The notes under the pieces: model-generated
Told to the model about the DNA's origin: nothing
The model's input: the letters and a program-made list of their open reading frames with translations, nothing else
The model's database searches: none
Part shown: piece by piece, positions 12,701 to 23,020 of the stretch
Numbering within the stretch: position 1 is the first letter of the stretch
Layout: the number at the start of each line of letters is the position of its first letter
Program-made: the position numbers and the translations under genes
NCBI GenBank assembly: GCA_947623455.1
Contig: OX392529.1
Coordinates: 62,805,686-62,869,685 of the forward strand
Length of the DNA stretch: 64,000 nucleotides
Origin: Mimachlamys varia
Lineage: Eukaryota; Mollusca; Bivalvia; Pectinida; Pectinidae
Direction of reading: 5' to 3'

Positions 12701-15700
12701 CATCATTTACACTCTATGGTATTTACACTCTACAACATTTACACTCTATGGTATTTACACTCTACAACATTTACACTCTACAACATTTACACTCTACAAC
12801 ATTTACACTCTACAACATTACACTCTATGGTATTTACACCCTACAACATTACACTCTACAACATTACACTCTACAACATTTACACTCTACAACATTTACA
12901 CTCTACAACATTACACTCTACAACATTTACACTCTACAACATTTACACTCTACAACATTACACTCTACAACATTTACACTCTACAACATTTACACTCTAT
13001 GGTATTTACACCCTACAACATTACACTCTACAACATTTACACTCTACAACATTTACACTCTACAACATTTACACTCTACAACATGTACACCCTACAACAT
13101 TTACACTCTATGGTATTTACACTCTACATTTACACCCTACAACATTTACACTCTACAACATTACACTCTACAACATTTACACTCTACAACATTTACATTC
13201 TATAACATTTACACTCTACAACATTTACACTCTACAACATTACACTCTACGACATTACACCCTACAACATTTACACTCTACAACATTTACACTCTATGGT
13301 ATTTACACTCTACAACACTTACACTCTACAACATTTACACTCTACGACATTACACTCTACAACATTTACACTCTATGACACTTACACTCTACAAAATTTA
13401 CACTCTACAACATTCCACTCTACGACATTTACACTCTACGACATTTACACTCTACAACATTACACTCTACAACATTTACACTCTACGACATTACACTCTA
13501 CAACATTTACACTCTTTGGTATTTACACTCTACAACATTTACACTCTATGGTATTTACACTCTACAAAATTTACACTCTACAACATTCCACTCTACGACA
13601 TTTACACTCTACGACATTTACACTCTACGACATTACACTCTACAACATTTACACTCTATGACACTTACACTCTACAAAATTTACACTCTACAACATTCCA
13701 CTCTACGACATTTACACTCTACGACATTTACACTCTACAACATTACACTCTACAACATTTACACTCTACGACATTACACTCTACAACATTTACACTCTTT
13801 GGTATTTACACTCTACAACATTTACACTCTATGGTATTTACACTCTACAACATTACACTCTACAACATTTACACTCTACAACATTACACTCTACAACATT
13901 TACACTCTACAACATTTACACTCTATGGTATTTACACTCTACAACATTTACACTCTATGGTATTTACACTCTACAACACTACACTCTACAACATTACACT
14001 CTACAACATTTACACTCTACAACATTTACACTCTACAACATGTACACCCTACAACATTTACACTCTATGGTATTTACACTCTACAACATTACACTCTACA
14101 ACATTTACACTCTACAACATTTACACTCTACAACATTACACTCTACAACATTACACTCTACACCATTACACCCTACAACATGTACACCCTACAACATTAC
14201 ACTCTACAACATTTACACTCTACAACATTTACACTCTACAACATTACACTCTACAACATGTACACTCTACACCATTACACCCTACAACATTTACACTCTA
14301 CAACATTTACACTCTACAACATGTACACTCTACACCATTACACCCTACAACATTTACACTCTACAACATTTACACCCTACAACATTTACACTCTACAACA
14401 TGTACACTCTACAACATTACACTCTACAACATTACACTCTACAACATTTACACTCTACACCATTACACTCTACAACATTACACTCTACACCATTACACCC
14501 TACAACATGTACACCCTACAACATGTACACTCTACAACATTACACTCTACAACATTTACACTCTACAACATTTACACTCTTCAACATTTACACTCTACAA
14601 CATGTACACCCTACAACATTTATACTCTATGGTATTTACACTCTACAACATTACACTCTACAACATTTACACTCTACAACATTTACACTCTACAACATGT
14701 ACACTCTACAACATTTACACTCTACACCATTACACCCTACAACATTACACTCTACAACATTTACACTCTACAACATTTACACTCTACAACATTTACACCC
14801 TACAACATTTACACTCTACAACATTTACACTCTACAACATTACACTCTACGACATTTACACTCTACAACATGTACACTCTACAACATTAACACTCTACAA
14901 CATTTACACTCTATGGTATTTACACTCTACAACATTACACTCTACAACATTTACACTCTACGACATTTACACTCTACAACATGTACACTCTACAACATTT
15001 ACACTCTACAACATGTACACTCTACAACATTTATACTCTATGGTATTTACACTCTACAACATTACACTCTACAACATTTACACTCTACGACATTTACACT
15101 CTACAACATTTACACTCTACAACATGTACACTCTACACCATTACACCCTACAACATTACACTCTACAACATTTACACTCTACAACATTTACACTCTACAA
15201 CATTTACACTCTACAACATGTACACCCTACAACATTTACACTCTATGGTATTTACACTCTACATTTACACCCTACAACATTTACACTCTACAACATTACA
15301 CTCTACAACATTTACACTCTACAACAATTACATTCTATAACATTTACACTCTACAACATTTACACTCTACAACATTACACTCTACGACATTACACCCTAC
15401 AACATTTACACTCTACAACATTTACACTCTATAACATTACACTCTACAACATTTACACTCTACAACATTTACACTCTACACCATTACACTCTACAACATT
15501 TACACTCTACAACATTTACACTCTACAACATTTACACTCTACAACATTACACTCTACAACATTTACACTCTACAACATTTACACTCTACAACATTACACT
15601 CTACAACATTTACACTCTACGACATTTACACTCTACATCATTTACACTCTACGACATTTACACTCTACGACATTTACACTCTACAACATTACACTCTACA

Positions 15701-18700
15701 ACATTTACACTCTATGACATTACACTCTACAACATTTACACTCTATGACACTTACACTCTACAACATTTACACTCTACAACATTCCACTCTACGACATTT
15801 ACACTCTACGACATTTACACTCTACAACATTTACACTCTACGACATTACACTCTACAACATTTACACTCTACGACATTTACACTCTATAACATTTACACT
15901 CTACGACATTACACTCTACATCATTTACACTCTACGACATTACACTCTACAACATTACACTCTACAACATTTACACTCTACGACATTTACACTCTACATC
16001 ATTTACACTCTACGACATTTACACTCTACAACATTACACTCTACAACATTTACACTCTACAACATTTACACTCTACGACATTACACTCTACAACATTTAC
16101 ACTCTATGACACTTACACTCTACAACATTTACACTCTACAACATTTACACTCTACGACATTTACACTCTATAACATTTACACTCTACAACATTACACTCT
16201 ACAACATTTACACTCTACGACATTACACCCTACAACATTTACACTCTACGACATTTACACTCTACGACATTTAAACTTTACACAATTACATGCTATGACA
16301 TTTACTCCACAATATTTACTCTACAACATTACACTCCACAACATTACACTCTTCAGCATGTACACTGTGTGTGTATCTTAGTACTCACCTATAGCTATGA
16401 AACAGGCAGCAAAGAGGCCAGCGCCTGTGTTCCAAATTTCTTTGGTAAAAAAGTAAACTGCTAACGACGTCAAACCACTGAAATACAGACAATGTTCAAA
16501 TACAACTTCCAGGGAATGTGTGGTGTATTATTATATTCTTCTTAAACACTACTTAGAAAGAAGGGAAAGAATATGCATGTAACTTCTCACTTGGGCTACA
16601 CGAGATCATATAAATAATGAATTGAACATCAAATGAATCATATGTATCTCTTACTGTTATGTAATATACAAACGTGATTTATTTTAGAGTAATTACAGAA
16701 ATTTTTTTATCTTTACTTACAAACGATATTAACAAACAAATCACAAACTTATTCAAGTTATTTATAACAATAACAGACTTTGATGACATAAACTCCAGCG
16801 TAACTTATACCAACCTGAATATAGGAGCTAAAAACACACATATATCTCGGATATGGACTGGGATGTTGAGCATACTGAGGAACCAGTGTATAGTGCCTGA
16901 GGTGACCATCAGGCCAGGGTACACCTGTAAACAAACATGGCCATAAGAAACATGGGGTCAGTTTAACATTCCTGCAAAATTTTCATCAAAATCTGTAGAG
17001 GTACAGTCCTTTGGGTCATGGTGAAATTATATTTCAAATATCGGAGTGAAAACTTTTGACCGATCACATCCATATATCTACATGTAAACTTGAAGAACGT
17101 GTGTGCTAGCTGTAGCAACTAAAGGAGTGCAACAGTTTTGTTTTTTTCATTTTCAGCAAAACAGACTTTAAATTTACATATAATGAAATAAAGGTCACTG
17201 GAGAAAACACATATTTTTATTTAGAAAAAAACGAATGAAAATATGACACTGAAATGATAATCTAGCTGAATAAAATGTTGACAATGCAAGAGAAAATATA
17301 ATCGGCTACTGGCATAAATTTATAAATTCTTTCCAACACATTTCTGATTTACAATGTTCACTGAATAGGCCTTAGAATCAAAATTTTGGTGAAACACAAA
17401 TTCCATATCCAAACAGCAGAAATAAGGCAAGCCTTTACCGTGCCCCCCACAATTCTGCCGAGTGGATACCATGCTCTGTCATCAAACCAGTTCAGGAAGT
17501 TGTAGAAACCATTTTCAACCATATAATGGGTGGAGCGATAGTTGAACCTACAAAACAGAAAAAAAAAACTGTTAACCACGATCATAGCACACGATTTCTA
17601 CAAACCCTGAAAAAGATAGAAAAATATGATGTAAAAGTTGTTTTATCATTTATTTCCAATATATCAAAATCTGAAGATTCCACCGGCCAACACTAACAGA
17701 AATATCATTATTCAATGATTGTCTTTTTTTTGTAAAGTTTTAATTATTTTTTCAGGAAAGTCTTCTGAAAAATCTTTTCCATCTAAGCAGTCAGGAGTCC
17801 AGTTACTAAAAGTCAGTCTCACATAGAAAGTCTGGATAGGATTCAAATACATGTACATTTTGTATCTTCATCCCTAAAAGCACAAGATCTTTTATTTTTG
17901 TCTGCCCTTTTTTTATCTCATTTTTATTAATATGTAATAATTGTGATCAATTCTATCACCCCACACAGATCAAACTGATGGGTCTTGGTTACTGATCTTA
18001 CATTTTTAGAGGGCTAAGTTGATGAGAGGGGTACTAAAGAGCTTGAGGTGGGACTGTCTGGTGTTGAGAATGGCCTCAAAATTAACAAGGCATCGCAGAT
18101 GATAATTACTCCCTCGTGCTTCAAACTAATAAACAAGAGGCCCAGAGGGCCTGTATCGCTCACCTGGATACATTGGCATCTAAGTAATCATGATAAAATA
18201 TTTTCTTTTTGGCTCGCCCCTCAGCCCCCTAGGGGGTCAGTCCCACCATTAGTACAATTTTGAATGTTGAGCAGCTAGGGATGCTTCCTGCCAAATAAGG
18301 CTGATTTCCAATCAATGGTTATGGAGAAGAAGTCAATTAAACCAATATAGCTAAATAACCCTTCTTGGCCCCGCCCCTCAGCTCCCTAGGGGGTCAGTCC
18401 TACATTAGTACAATTTTTAATTCTGAGCACCTAGGGATGGTTCCTACCAAATAAGGTTGATTTCCAATCAGTGGTTATGGAGAAGAAGTCGCTTAAACCA
18501 ATATAGCTAAATAACCCTTTTTGGCCCCGCCCCTCAGCCCCCTAGGGGGTCAGTCCCACCATGTGTACAATTTTGAATCCTGAGCACCTAGGGATACTTT
18601 CTGCCAAATAAGGCTGATTTCCAATCAGTGGTTATGAAGAAAAAGTCGCTAATATCAATATAGCTAAATAGTTTTTTATGGCCCCCACCCCTCAACCCCC

Positions 18701-21700
18701 TAGGGGGTCAGTCCCACCATGTGTACAATTTTGAATCCTGAGCACCTAGGGATACTTTCTGCCAAATAAGGCTGATTTCCAATCAGTGGTTATGAAGAAG
18801 AAGTCGCTAATATCAATATAGCTAAATAATTCTTTTTGGCCCCGCCCCCACAGCTCCCTTGGGGGTCAGTCCCACCATGAGTACAATTTTGAATCCTGAG
18901 CAGCTAGGGATGCTTCCTGCCAAATAAGGCTGATTTCCAATCAGTGGTTATGGAGAAGAAGTCGATTAAACCAATATAGCTTTATAATCCTTTTTGGCCC
19001 CGCCCCTCAGCCCCCTAGGGGGTCAGTCCCACCATTAGTACAATTTTGAATCCTGGGCACCTAAGCATGCTTCCTGACAAATAGGGTTGATTACCAATCA
19101 GTGGTTATGAAGAAGAAGTCGCTACTATCAATATAGGTAAATCATTTTTTATGGCCCCACCCCTAAGCCCCCTAGGGGGTCAGTCCCACCATGAGTACAA
19201 TTTTGAATCCTAAGCACCTAGGGATACTTTCTGCCAAATAAGGCTGATTTCCAATCAGTGGTTATGGAGAAGAAGTCGCTTAAACCAATATAGCTAAATA
19301 ACCCTTTTTGGCCCCGCCCTCAGCCCCCTAGGGGGTCAGTCCCACCATTAGTACAATTTTGAATCCTGGGCACCCAAGGATGCTTCCTGCCAAATTAGGT
19401 TGATTTCTTATCAGTGGTTATGGAGGAGAAGTCGTTTAAAGAAATTGTTGACGGACGACGGACGCCACGGTATGGCATAAGCTCACCTCGGTCCTTCGGA
19501 CCAGGTGAGCTAAAAATACTCTCATGCTTCAGTGTGCAAAAGTAATTCATGAAGTTCCATAGACAATAGGTCTATGGACATTTCAAATTACATAGACCCA
19601 AAAAAATGTCCGTAGTCTAAATTTTTATCATCAGTGTCAGCAAACTATTTAAAACAGGATGATCTCTCCTCCTTCAACCGATGTTTGAACAAAAATTAAT
19701 TTGCAACAACAAATTCAGCCAAACAAATCAGGAAATAAACAACATGCAAGACAAATGCAATTGATACGATTAATTCAAACAGTTTTGATTCTTTTTCGAC
19801 ATTCATGAGTACTTAAAATGCTTAGACATCAGGTCTACCGTACTAGCATTTTGCATAGACCGACAGGTTTTCCTGTGGCCTCGGTCTATCGTTACCTTCG
19901 CACATTGTCGCTTCAAACTATTCGAAATACCATCACATTTCAAACTAATAAAAAATTCTTTCACTCTTCAAACTTCTAAGAAATACCCTCGCTTCAAACT
20001 AACAAGAAATATGTATACCCTCGCTTCAAACTAACAAGAAATACCCTCACACTTCAAACTAAGAAATACCCTCACACCTCAAACTAAGAAATACTCTTAT
20101 GCTTCAAACTTCTAAGAAATACCCTCGCTTCAAACTAACAAGAAATATGTATACCCTCGCTTCAAAATAACAAGAAATACCCTCACACTTCAAACTAAGA
20201 AATACCCTCACACTTCAAACTAAGAAATACTCTTACACTTCAAACTAATAAGAAATACCCACATGCTTCAAACTAATAAGTGAAAAGGAAAATGTAAAAG
20301 TGATTCTGAAGAGGTATAATAATTGCTATAAAACAACAAAGAGACTGATAAATCTCTCGATTAGCACACTTGTACAAAATCTTGGATATTTATTCAGTCT
20401 GTCACTTACAACACACAAATGTATATTGTATGTAAATGTATAACAGTAAAGTAGGGCATGTGTACTGGCTGGTGACATGTACCTCTGGGCAATATATACC
20501 CGTCTCTCACACAGCTTAGTGAAACTACTTCCAGTGCTTTAGGGCAATATGCTTTTATCACATGCAGATCGAGCTCAAGGTGGCAATACTTGTGAACACC
20601 CTGCAGCACATGCCAATCAAAGGTCACAGGGGTATTCTATCAGGTTACTTCCTTTTCATATCATATTTAATTCATTTGTCAAAAAAACTTTTAAAGTTTG
20701 CAAAAATATGTAAGGATAAACAATTATTCTTAATAAATAAATATTTTATGTTAAACTGTCAACATTACAGAAAACATGTCACAAATTTGAATTTACAACA
20801 TCCTTGTTTTAGTTGGTGTCTTTACTGTCTTATTAAACTAAAATATGTACATCTAAAACTAATGTATGTCATATTGGTGGGATCCAATTAAATATATAGA
20901 CCCTAGAATTTTCTGTGTTTGGGTAAGATATCTCTGTAATATTGAAATTAATTTGACGAAAAAGACTAGATGCTTTTCTGAATTGCATTTTGTAATTATA
21001 TTACAAATAACACCTTCAACATTGATGAACCTGAAAACATAGATAATTCATGTCAATGTAACATAGACTTATACTATATTGTTACTGCCATTTCCCAGCG
21101 TGATAATCCATGGCTCTGCCAAATGAGCCAAACAAGCATGCAACTGTCAGCTCTAGCGGCATATGGACTGTATTTAACACTATACATTTTTACTGGAAAT
21201 TTCCTCCAGAAAGTTGATCTCAAATGAGACTCGCGCAATACCAACACTGGGTGATTTAGTTAGGTGCCAGTAGGGAAAACATGGAAAAACATATTCCTGT
21301 TGAGTGCTCCAGCCAGGAATCCAACCTGGGTCTCCAACATGCTCTACTTAATTACTTGATCAAAAACGTGCTTCATTAGTCGAGTGTAAAGAAACTGCAA
21401 AACACTATGTACAATGTACAAGCCACACACTGACACAGTCTTTTTATAATACATGTCATATTCAAAAACCTGTAACTATGTGTTGTTGGGAAATTTCAAA
21501 TCGTGATACTAAATTTCGATGCATGTTATACCAGGTAGCATGAAATGGTTTCCTCTGTGTATATTCACCGATGATCATGTCATGATAATAGCATGTACAA
21601 CACTGTAGATGCAATGACATGAAAAACAATATGTTCAGTTAATTTTTTTGCAATCTTATTTAGTAATCAAGACACACCACACATACTAAAGAATTGTGTG

Positions 21701-22193
21701 GATAAAACCAGAGACAACTGTGTTGATAAAATCTCATACATTATTTATTTTCAAGCTGATGAAGGTGAGAGTAGAATTATATCCACGTTGGTTTTCATAT
21801 TGGCTAATGGCAGTAATGCAACAGGCCCGTCAGCTAAATGTGAAATAAATGCAAGTATCTAAGCCATAAACACTGATTATTCTCAAATAACACCGAACCA
21901 TCATGCATAATAGTGGGCGATGTACAATATGACATGAAAATGAAATTCCAGTCCACAACTCGTGGTGCCTGGCAGAGATACGACGAATTTTGTCGCTCAT
22001 GCCGGTAAAAGCAGGTACCTTACCATGGATCAAATTCGTGGATGATGCTTTCAAAACGAATGACAGCAAAAAGTCTTGAGCTAAACCCAACAAGCCATGC
22101 CAACGATAAAATAACGATGGTTAAAAGGCTTTGCCAGCCGCCCGGGTTCCACATTATTGAGCGGATGTCAGGTTTCACACCGGTGTCCGCCAT
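554..22193 (-). CDS. STT3B: STT3B, catalytic subunit of oligosaccharyltransferase (13 exons, 3' end missing)
   Basis: STT3 transfers the dolichol-linked oligosaccharide to Asn-X-Ser/Thr sequons in the ER lumen. Joined exons give residues 1-583 without a stop: 22193-22024, 17547-17439, 16924-16815, 16477-16389, 11094-11006, 10202-10137, 9763-9664, 8910-8812, 5347-5201, 4715-4512, 4106-3901, 3285-3098 and 725-554. All introns are GT-AG and all phases agree. Visible active-site elements are the first acidic motif EFD (53-55), DNE (173-175), SVSE (354-357), the conserved membrane Arg (R411 in VMVRLM), WWDYG (554-558) and the start of the DK region at D572. Sequons N573 and N577 lie in [11 protein letters not shown]3B rather than STT3A is inferred from the N-terminal WQSLL segment, the GLTS segment and the [12 protein letters not shown] stretch. 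Roughly the last 200 residues are outside the window. Introns 4, 5, 8, 9 and 12 are swollen by tandem arrays, several of them built from splice junctions. Confidence 0.96.
838..3062. repeat. 22-24 bp tandem array filling STT3B intron 12
   Basis: About 95 head-to-tail units sharing the core TAGTCAGGGAGTGAGT. Units from 838 to about 2160 end mostly in TATGGG or CATGTG. From about 2180 to 3062 they alternate with variants ending in CATTTTTT, giving two subfamilies in blocks. The array lies 113 bp beyond the exon 13 acceptor on one side and about 36 bp beyond the exon 12 donor on the other. Unlike others in this window, the unit does not visibly contain exon sequence. Confidence 0.95.
3098..3285 (-). 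CDS. STT3B: STT3B exon 12
   Basis: Encodes V464 to D525 plus two bases of G526: a lysine-rich cytosolic linker ([16 protein letters not shown]), the last membrane helix (about 484-502) and [20 protein letters not shown], the entry to the luminal domain. Acceptor ATGTAG|GTG and donor GACGG|GTACGT. Confidence 0.94.
3901..4106 (-). CDS. STT3B: STT3B exon 11
   Basis: Encodes V395 to K463: [20 protein letters not shown], then [20 protein letters not shown] and a charged linker ending [10 protein letters not shown]411 corresponds to the conserved membrane arginine of STT3 proteins. Acceptor ACTGCAG|TG and donor AAG|GTATGT. Confidence 0.95.
4512..4715 (-). CDS. STT3B: STT3B exon 10 (SVSE motif)
   Basis: Encodes G327 to F394 plus one base of V395: [20 protein letters not shown], then [20 protein letters not shown] and onward to [12 protein letters not shown] at 354-357 lies in external loop 5, which closes over the acceptor peptide in STT3 structures. 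Acceptor TTTACAG|GT and donor TTTG|GTAAGT. The acceptor with about 45 exon bases recurs three more times upstream. Confidence 0.95.
4716..5040 (-). repeat. Three extra copies of the STT3B exon 10 acceptor and exon start
   Basis: The junction CTTTACAG|GTTACATCC at 4715/4716 recurs with exon-first-base analogues at 4820, 4923 and 5015 (spacings 105, 103 and 92). Each copy carries about 45 bases of the exon ([13 protein letters not shown]). Between copies are short repeats of the 13-mer TGTCTCACAACAG, itself close to the exon's GTGTCCCACAG. Although 105 is a multiple of three, use of the 4820 acceptor runs into a stop between the copies. Confidence 0.9.
5201..5347 (-). CDS. STT3B: STT3B exon 9
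   Basis: Encodes G278 to A326 plus one base of G327: [20 protein letters not shown] then [20 protein letters not shown] and AVVGLTWA. Acceptor CCACAG|GTG and donor GCAG|GTAAGC. The most exon-proximal acceptor is chosen because it alone gives the family-length protein. About 70 copies of this acceptor with the first 26 exon bases lie upstream. Acceptors at 5389, 5431 and 5473 would add 42, 84 or 126 bases in frame. Confidence 0.93.
5348..8336 (-). repeat. About 70 copies of the STT3B exon 9 acceptor and exon start
   Basis: Units of 42 or 43 bp run from the exon 9 acceptor outward through most of intron 8. On the minus strand each unit reads GATTTCTGTA(T)CCACAG followed by the first 26 bases of exon 9 (G-VFALLYAY or VFALLFTY), so each carries a pyrimidine-poor but AG-ending 3' splice site plus coding sequence. 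The three nearest exon-proximal spacings are exactly 42. The 43-bp form, with an extra A in GGATACAG, dominates farther out. At the distal end (8050-8336) units diverge (CACATCTG, GGGAAAAC). Confidence 0.96.
8669..8694 (+). repeat. Poly(G) run of 26
   Basis: An uninterrupted run of 26 G, preceded by GGGTGGGTG. It lies directly against the duplicated exon 8 donor copy at 8695. On the transcribed minus strand it is poly(C). Length is probably variable between individuals or sequencing runs. Confidence 0.9.
8695..8733 (-). repeat. Second copy of the STT3B exon 8 donor
   Basis: The 30 bases from 8695 match 8797 onward exactly, at an offset of 102. On the minus strand they read ACATGGCATCGGCTG|GTGAG, that is the last exon codons (M-A-S-A) plus the donor and nine or so intron bases. 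The match decays just after (ACTCAC versus GTTCAC). This is a single-copy example of the junction duplication seen as long arrays elsewhere. Confidence 0.88.
8812..8910 (-). CDS. STT3B: STT3B exon 8
   Basis: Encodes A245 to A277 plus one base of G278: [20 protein letters not shown] then [12 protein letters not shown]. Acceptor TTTCAG|CA and donor GCTG|GTGAGT. The exon end with its donor recurs 102 bases further into the intron at 8695-8733. Confidence 0.95.
8911..9663 (-). other. STT3B intron 7, no recognised feature
   Basis: AT-rich intron sequence between exons 7 and 8. No exon, repeat array or transposon was recognised in it. The same holds for introns 6 (9764-10136 region, apart from a short C run), 10 (4107-4511) and 11 (3286-3900). 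Confidence 0.5.
9664..9763 (-). CDS. STT3B: STT3B exon 7
   Basis: Encodes residues 212-244 plus one base of A245: [20 protein letters not shown] then [28 protein letters not shown] is a hallmark STT3 membrane segment. Acceptor TTTGTAG|GTA and donor ATAG|GTTTGT. Confidence 0.95.
10137..10202 (-). CDS. STT3B: STT3B exon 6
   Basis: A 66-base, 22-codon exon encoding residues 190-211: [20 protein letters not shown] then YM. Acceptor TTTGTAG|AT and donor ATG|GTGAGT, phase 0 on both sides. Confidence 0.94.
10439..10574. mobile_element. Foldback element (long imperfect palindrome)
   Basis: The left arm begins CTTACACGATTGTCAATGTA and the right arm ends with its near reverse complement, TACATTGACACGAGTGTAAG. 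The arms pair over about 60 bp through ATATGTAATTTATTAAACGAG. No coding capacity. Probably a non-autonomous foldback or MITE inserted in STT3B intron 5. Confidence 0.65.
10579..10803. mobile_element. MITE-like element with 16-bp inverted ends
   Basis: TATTTATCACATAACT at the left end is the exact reverse complement of AGTTATGTGATAAATA at the right end. Internally TTTATGAGATATTACAC also pairs with GTGTAATACCATATTTATGA. Lies between the foldback at 10439-10574 and the exon 5 donor array. No target duplication was resolved. Confidence 0.6.
10811..11000 (-). repeat. Five extra copies of the STT3B exon 5 donor (38-bp unit)
   Basis: The true donor at 11006/11005 is followed in the intron by five copies at exact 38-bp steps (donor analogues 10968, 10930, 10892, 10854, 10816). 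Each carries the last 22 exon bases (TTCACATATTACTTATGG) and GTAAGTATTACAATGG. The outermost copy has TATGA|GTAAG. A 38-base shift is out of frame, so use of a decoy donor would disrupt the protein. Confidence 0.95.
11006..11094 (-). CDS. STT3B: STT3B exon 5 (second acidic motif)
   Basis: Encodes the end of V160 to W189: [20 protein letters not shown] then [12 protein letters not shown] at 173-175 is the second metal-binding acidic motif. Acceptor TTTTAG|TC and donor TATGG|GTAAGT. Its last 22 bases plus the donor are repeated five more times downstream in the intron (see 10811-11000). Confidence 0.95.
11138..11482 (-). mobile_element. tRNA-derived SINE
   Basis: On the minus strand it begins GGCACGGTGGTCTAGTGGTA (A-box-like) and has CAAGATCGAGTTCCGG (B-box-like) about 45 bases on. 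A central body follows, and a tail near GTATATAAGAACCTTGAATT ending in ATTATTATTAAATT, a LINE-type 3' end. Sits in STT3B intron 4. Confidence 0.75.
12060..16330. repeat. 16-bp satellite in STT3B intron 4
   Basis: About 270 units of acatttacactctaca (16 bp), with a frequent 15-bp form lacking one T. Variants such as CTATGGTAT, CTACGACAT, ACACCCTAC and ACATGTAC appear as blocks and in higher-order order. Because 3 x 16 = 48 without stops, open frames up to 989 codons appear on the plus strand. The array is antisense to STT3B and starts about 60 bp from its exon 4 donor. Confidence 0.95.
16389..16477 (-). CDS. STT3B: STT3B exon 4
   Basis: Encodes S130 to I159 plus one base of V160: [20 protein letters not shown] followed by LFAACFIAI. 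Acceptor ATTTCAG|T and donor ATAG|GTGAGT. The 16-bp satellite of intron 4 begins about 35-60 bases beyond this donor. Confidence 0.95.
16815..16924 (-). CDS. STT3B: STT3B exon 3
   Basis: Encodes residues 94-129 plus two bases of S130: [16 protein letters not shown]..., then [17 protein letters not shown]. Acceptor TTACAG|GTG and donor AG|GTTGGT. It supplies the second membrane helix and the conserved R-D-I/V-C-V-F-L-A-P segment. Confidence 0.95.
17439..17547 (-). CDS. STT3B: STT3B exon 2
   Basis: Encodes the end of W57 to T93: [17 protein letters not shown], then [19 protein letters not shown], the first luminal loop with the near-invariant WYPLGR segment. The acceptor is TTTGTAG|G and the donor ACG|GTAAAG, leaving phase 0. 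Confidence 0.95.
17548..18132 (-). other. STT3B intron 1, exon-proximal part
   Basis: AT-rich sequence between the exon 2 acceptor and the repeat at 18133. Nothing recognised beyond homopolymer-rich intron. Confidence 0.45.
18133..19515. mobile_element. Interspersed element with eight internal 157-bp repeats
   Basis: It starts CAAGAGGCCCAGAGGGCCTG followed by TATCGCTCACCTGG and ends AGCTCACCTCGG...CCAGGTGAGCTAAAAA, so both ends carry the CTCACCTGG motif in opposite orientation around a GGTCC-rich hairpin. Inside, the block around CCCCTAGGGGGTCAGTCCCA recurs at 18231, 18388, 18544, 18692, 18860, 19017, 19174 and 19330 (mostly 156-157 bp apart). A GACGGACGACGGACGCCA segment precedes the end. 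No coding capacity. Class unknown; it looks like a non-autonomous transposon with an expanded central repeat. Confidence 0.7.
19915..20280. repeat. Degenerate short tandem repeat in STT3B intron 1
   Basis: About 15 units built on CTTCAAACTAA(C)AAGAAATA and CCCTC(ACA), 20-28 bp long. A larger block containing AGAAATATGTATACCCTCGC is itself duplicated (about 20000 and 20140). Confidence 0.8.
20281..22023 (-). other. STT3B intron 1, 5' part
   Basis: Mostly unrecognised AT-rich sequence. Around 21243-21372 the minus strand carries TAGAGCATGTTGGAGACC and GGTTGGATTCCTGGC, which resemble the A and B boxes of a tRNA-derived SINE, but the element limits are not clear. Open frames at 20406-20627 and 20562-20891 have no recognisable similarity. 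Confidence 0.4.
22024..22193 (-). CDS. STT3B: STT3B exon 1 (start codon)
   Basis: ATG at 22193-22191 lies in a good initiation context (A at -3, G at +4, aagATGG). The exon encodes residues 1-56 plus two bases of W57: MADTGVKPD..., the first membrane helix (about 23-44) and the luminal [12 protein letters not shown] with the first catalytic acidic motif. The donor is TG|GTAAGG. The leader before the WQSLL segment is short compared with the longer, low-complexity N terminus of vertebrate STT3B. A more upstream start was not found. Confidence 0.94.
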
Positions 22194-22399
22194 CTTGATC
22201 AGTTCGCCACGTCCTGGCTGTCAGCCAATCAAATTACAGCAAGTGCGTCCTGGTCGTTCGGCTACCCTTTTGACTTTACCTCCATATAGTAATAAATTAA
22301 CCTGAATCATTCGAAGGAAAAAACATCAAAGGTGCACACCATTAATACCATGTGAATGTCGTGTTTTAGCCTAAGCTTGCTTGTTATCCATCAAGCTGC

Positions 22400-22760
22400 C
22401 ACTGGTCCGTATACAGTTTATCCGTCCTTAACTGTTTTTGTATTAGTTATTTTTGAAGAATTGCTGGATTGATCCTCTTGGTCCTTAGATGTGCACTTTT
22501 CGTTAAGCTTTGAAAAACAATATGGCCGACAGGCAGCCATCTTGGATTTTAAGTATGAAACTTTGTAATCGCTTTTTCTTGAGTATTACAGGATTAATCT
22601 TTTCCAAATTACACTTGAAGGTTCCAACTTGTCCTTAGTTGAGCCCTTTTGATTTTGCGACTTGTCGGTAAAACAAAATCACTGCCCAGACGGCCATATC
22701 TCTTTCCCCCCACAATCCATATATATAGTTGTGCCCTTTGTACTTTTGGACTGATCAGAA
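22400..22760. repeat. Two diverged copies of a repeat upstream of STT3B
   Basis: Two related stretches run in tandem: AATATGGCCGACAGGCAGCC with flanking GGATTGATCCTCTTGGTCCTTAG-like sequence, then CAGACGGCCATATC with AGGATTAATCTTTTCC and GTCCTTAGTTGAGCCC. They look like two old copies, about 150 bp each, of an unclassified interspersed repeat. Confidence 0.45.
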
Positions 22761-23020
22761 AAAAATGCTAACAGGCAACAATATTCTATTTGACATTTAA
22801 AGACTATTGTTGCTATTTATTTAGAGGAGTTCTCAATAAATAAGAGGAAAGAAGGGAAAAGATCCAACTGTTAAAGAACAAATTTAATGAAGGTTTTCTA
22901 TATATTTAAACACTAACCAGATATACAAATGTATATAATGCCCACTTAACAGACTTCCAACCTTATTTCTCAGAAGAGATTTTCCCTCTATACTTTTAGA
23001 CATTCTTTCCTGTTTTTTCA

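Noticed and set aside
12128..16381. Open frames of 416, 989, 464 and 410 codons of the [15 protein letters not shown] type
   Set aside because: Product of a 16/15-bp repeat lacking stops. The array lies antisense in an STT3B intron and several overlapping frames are equally open.
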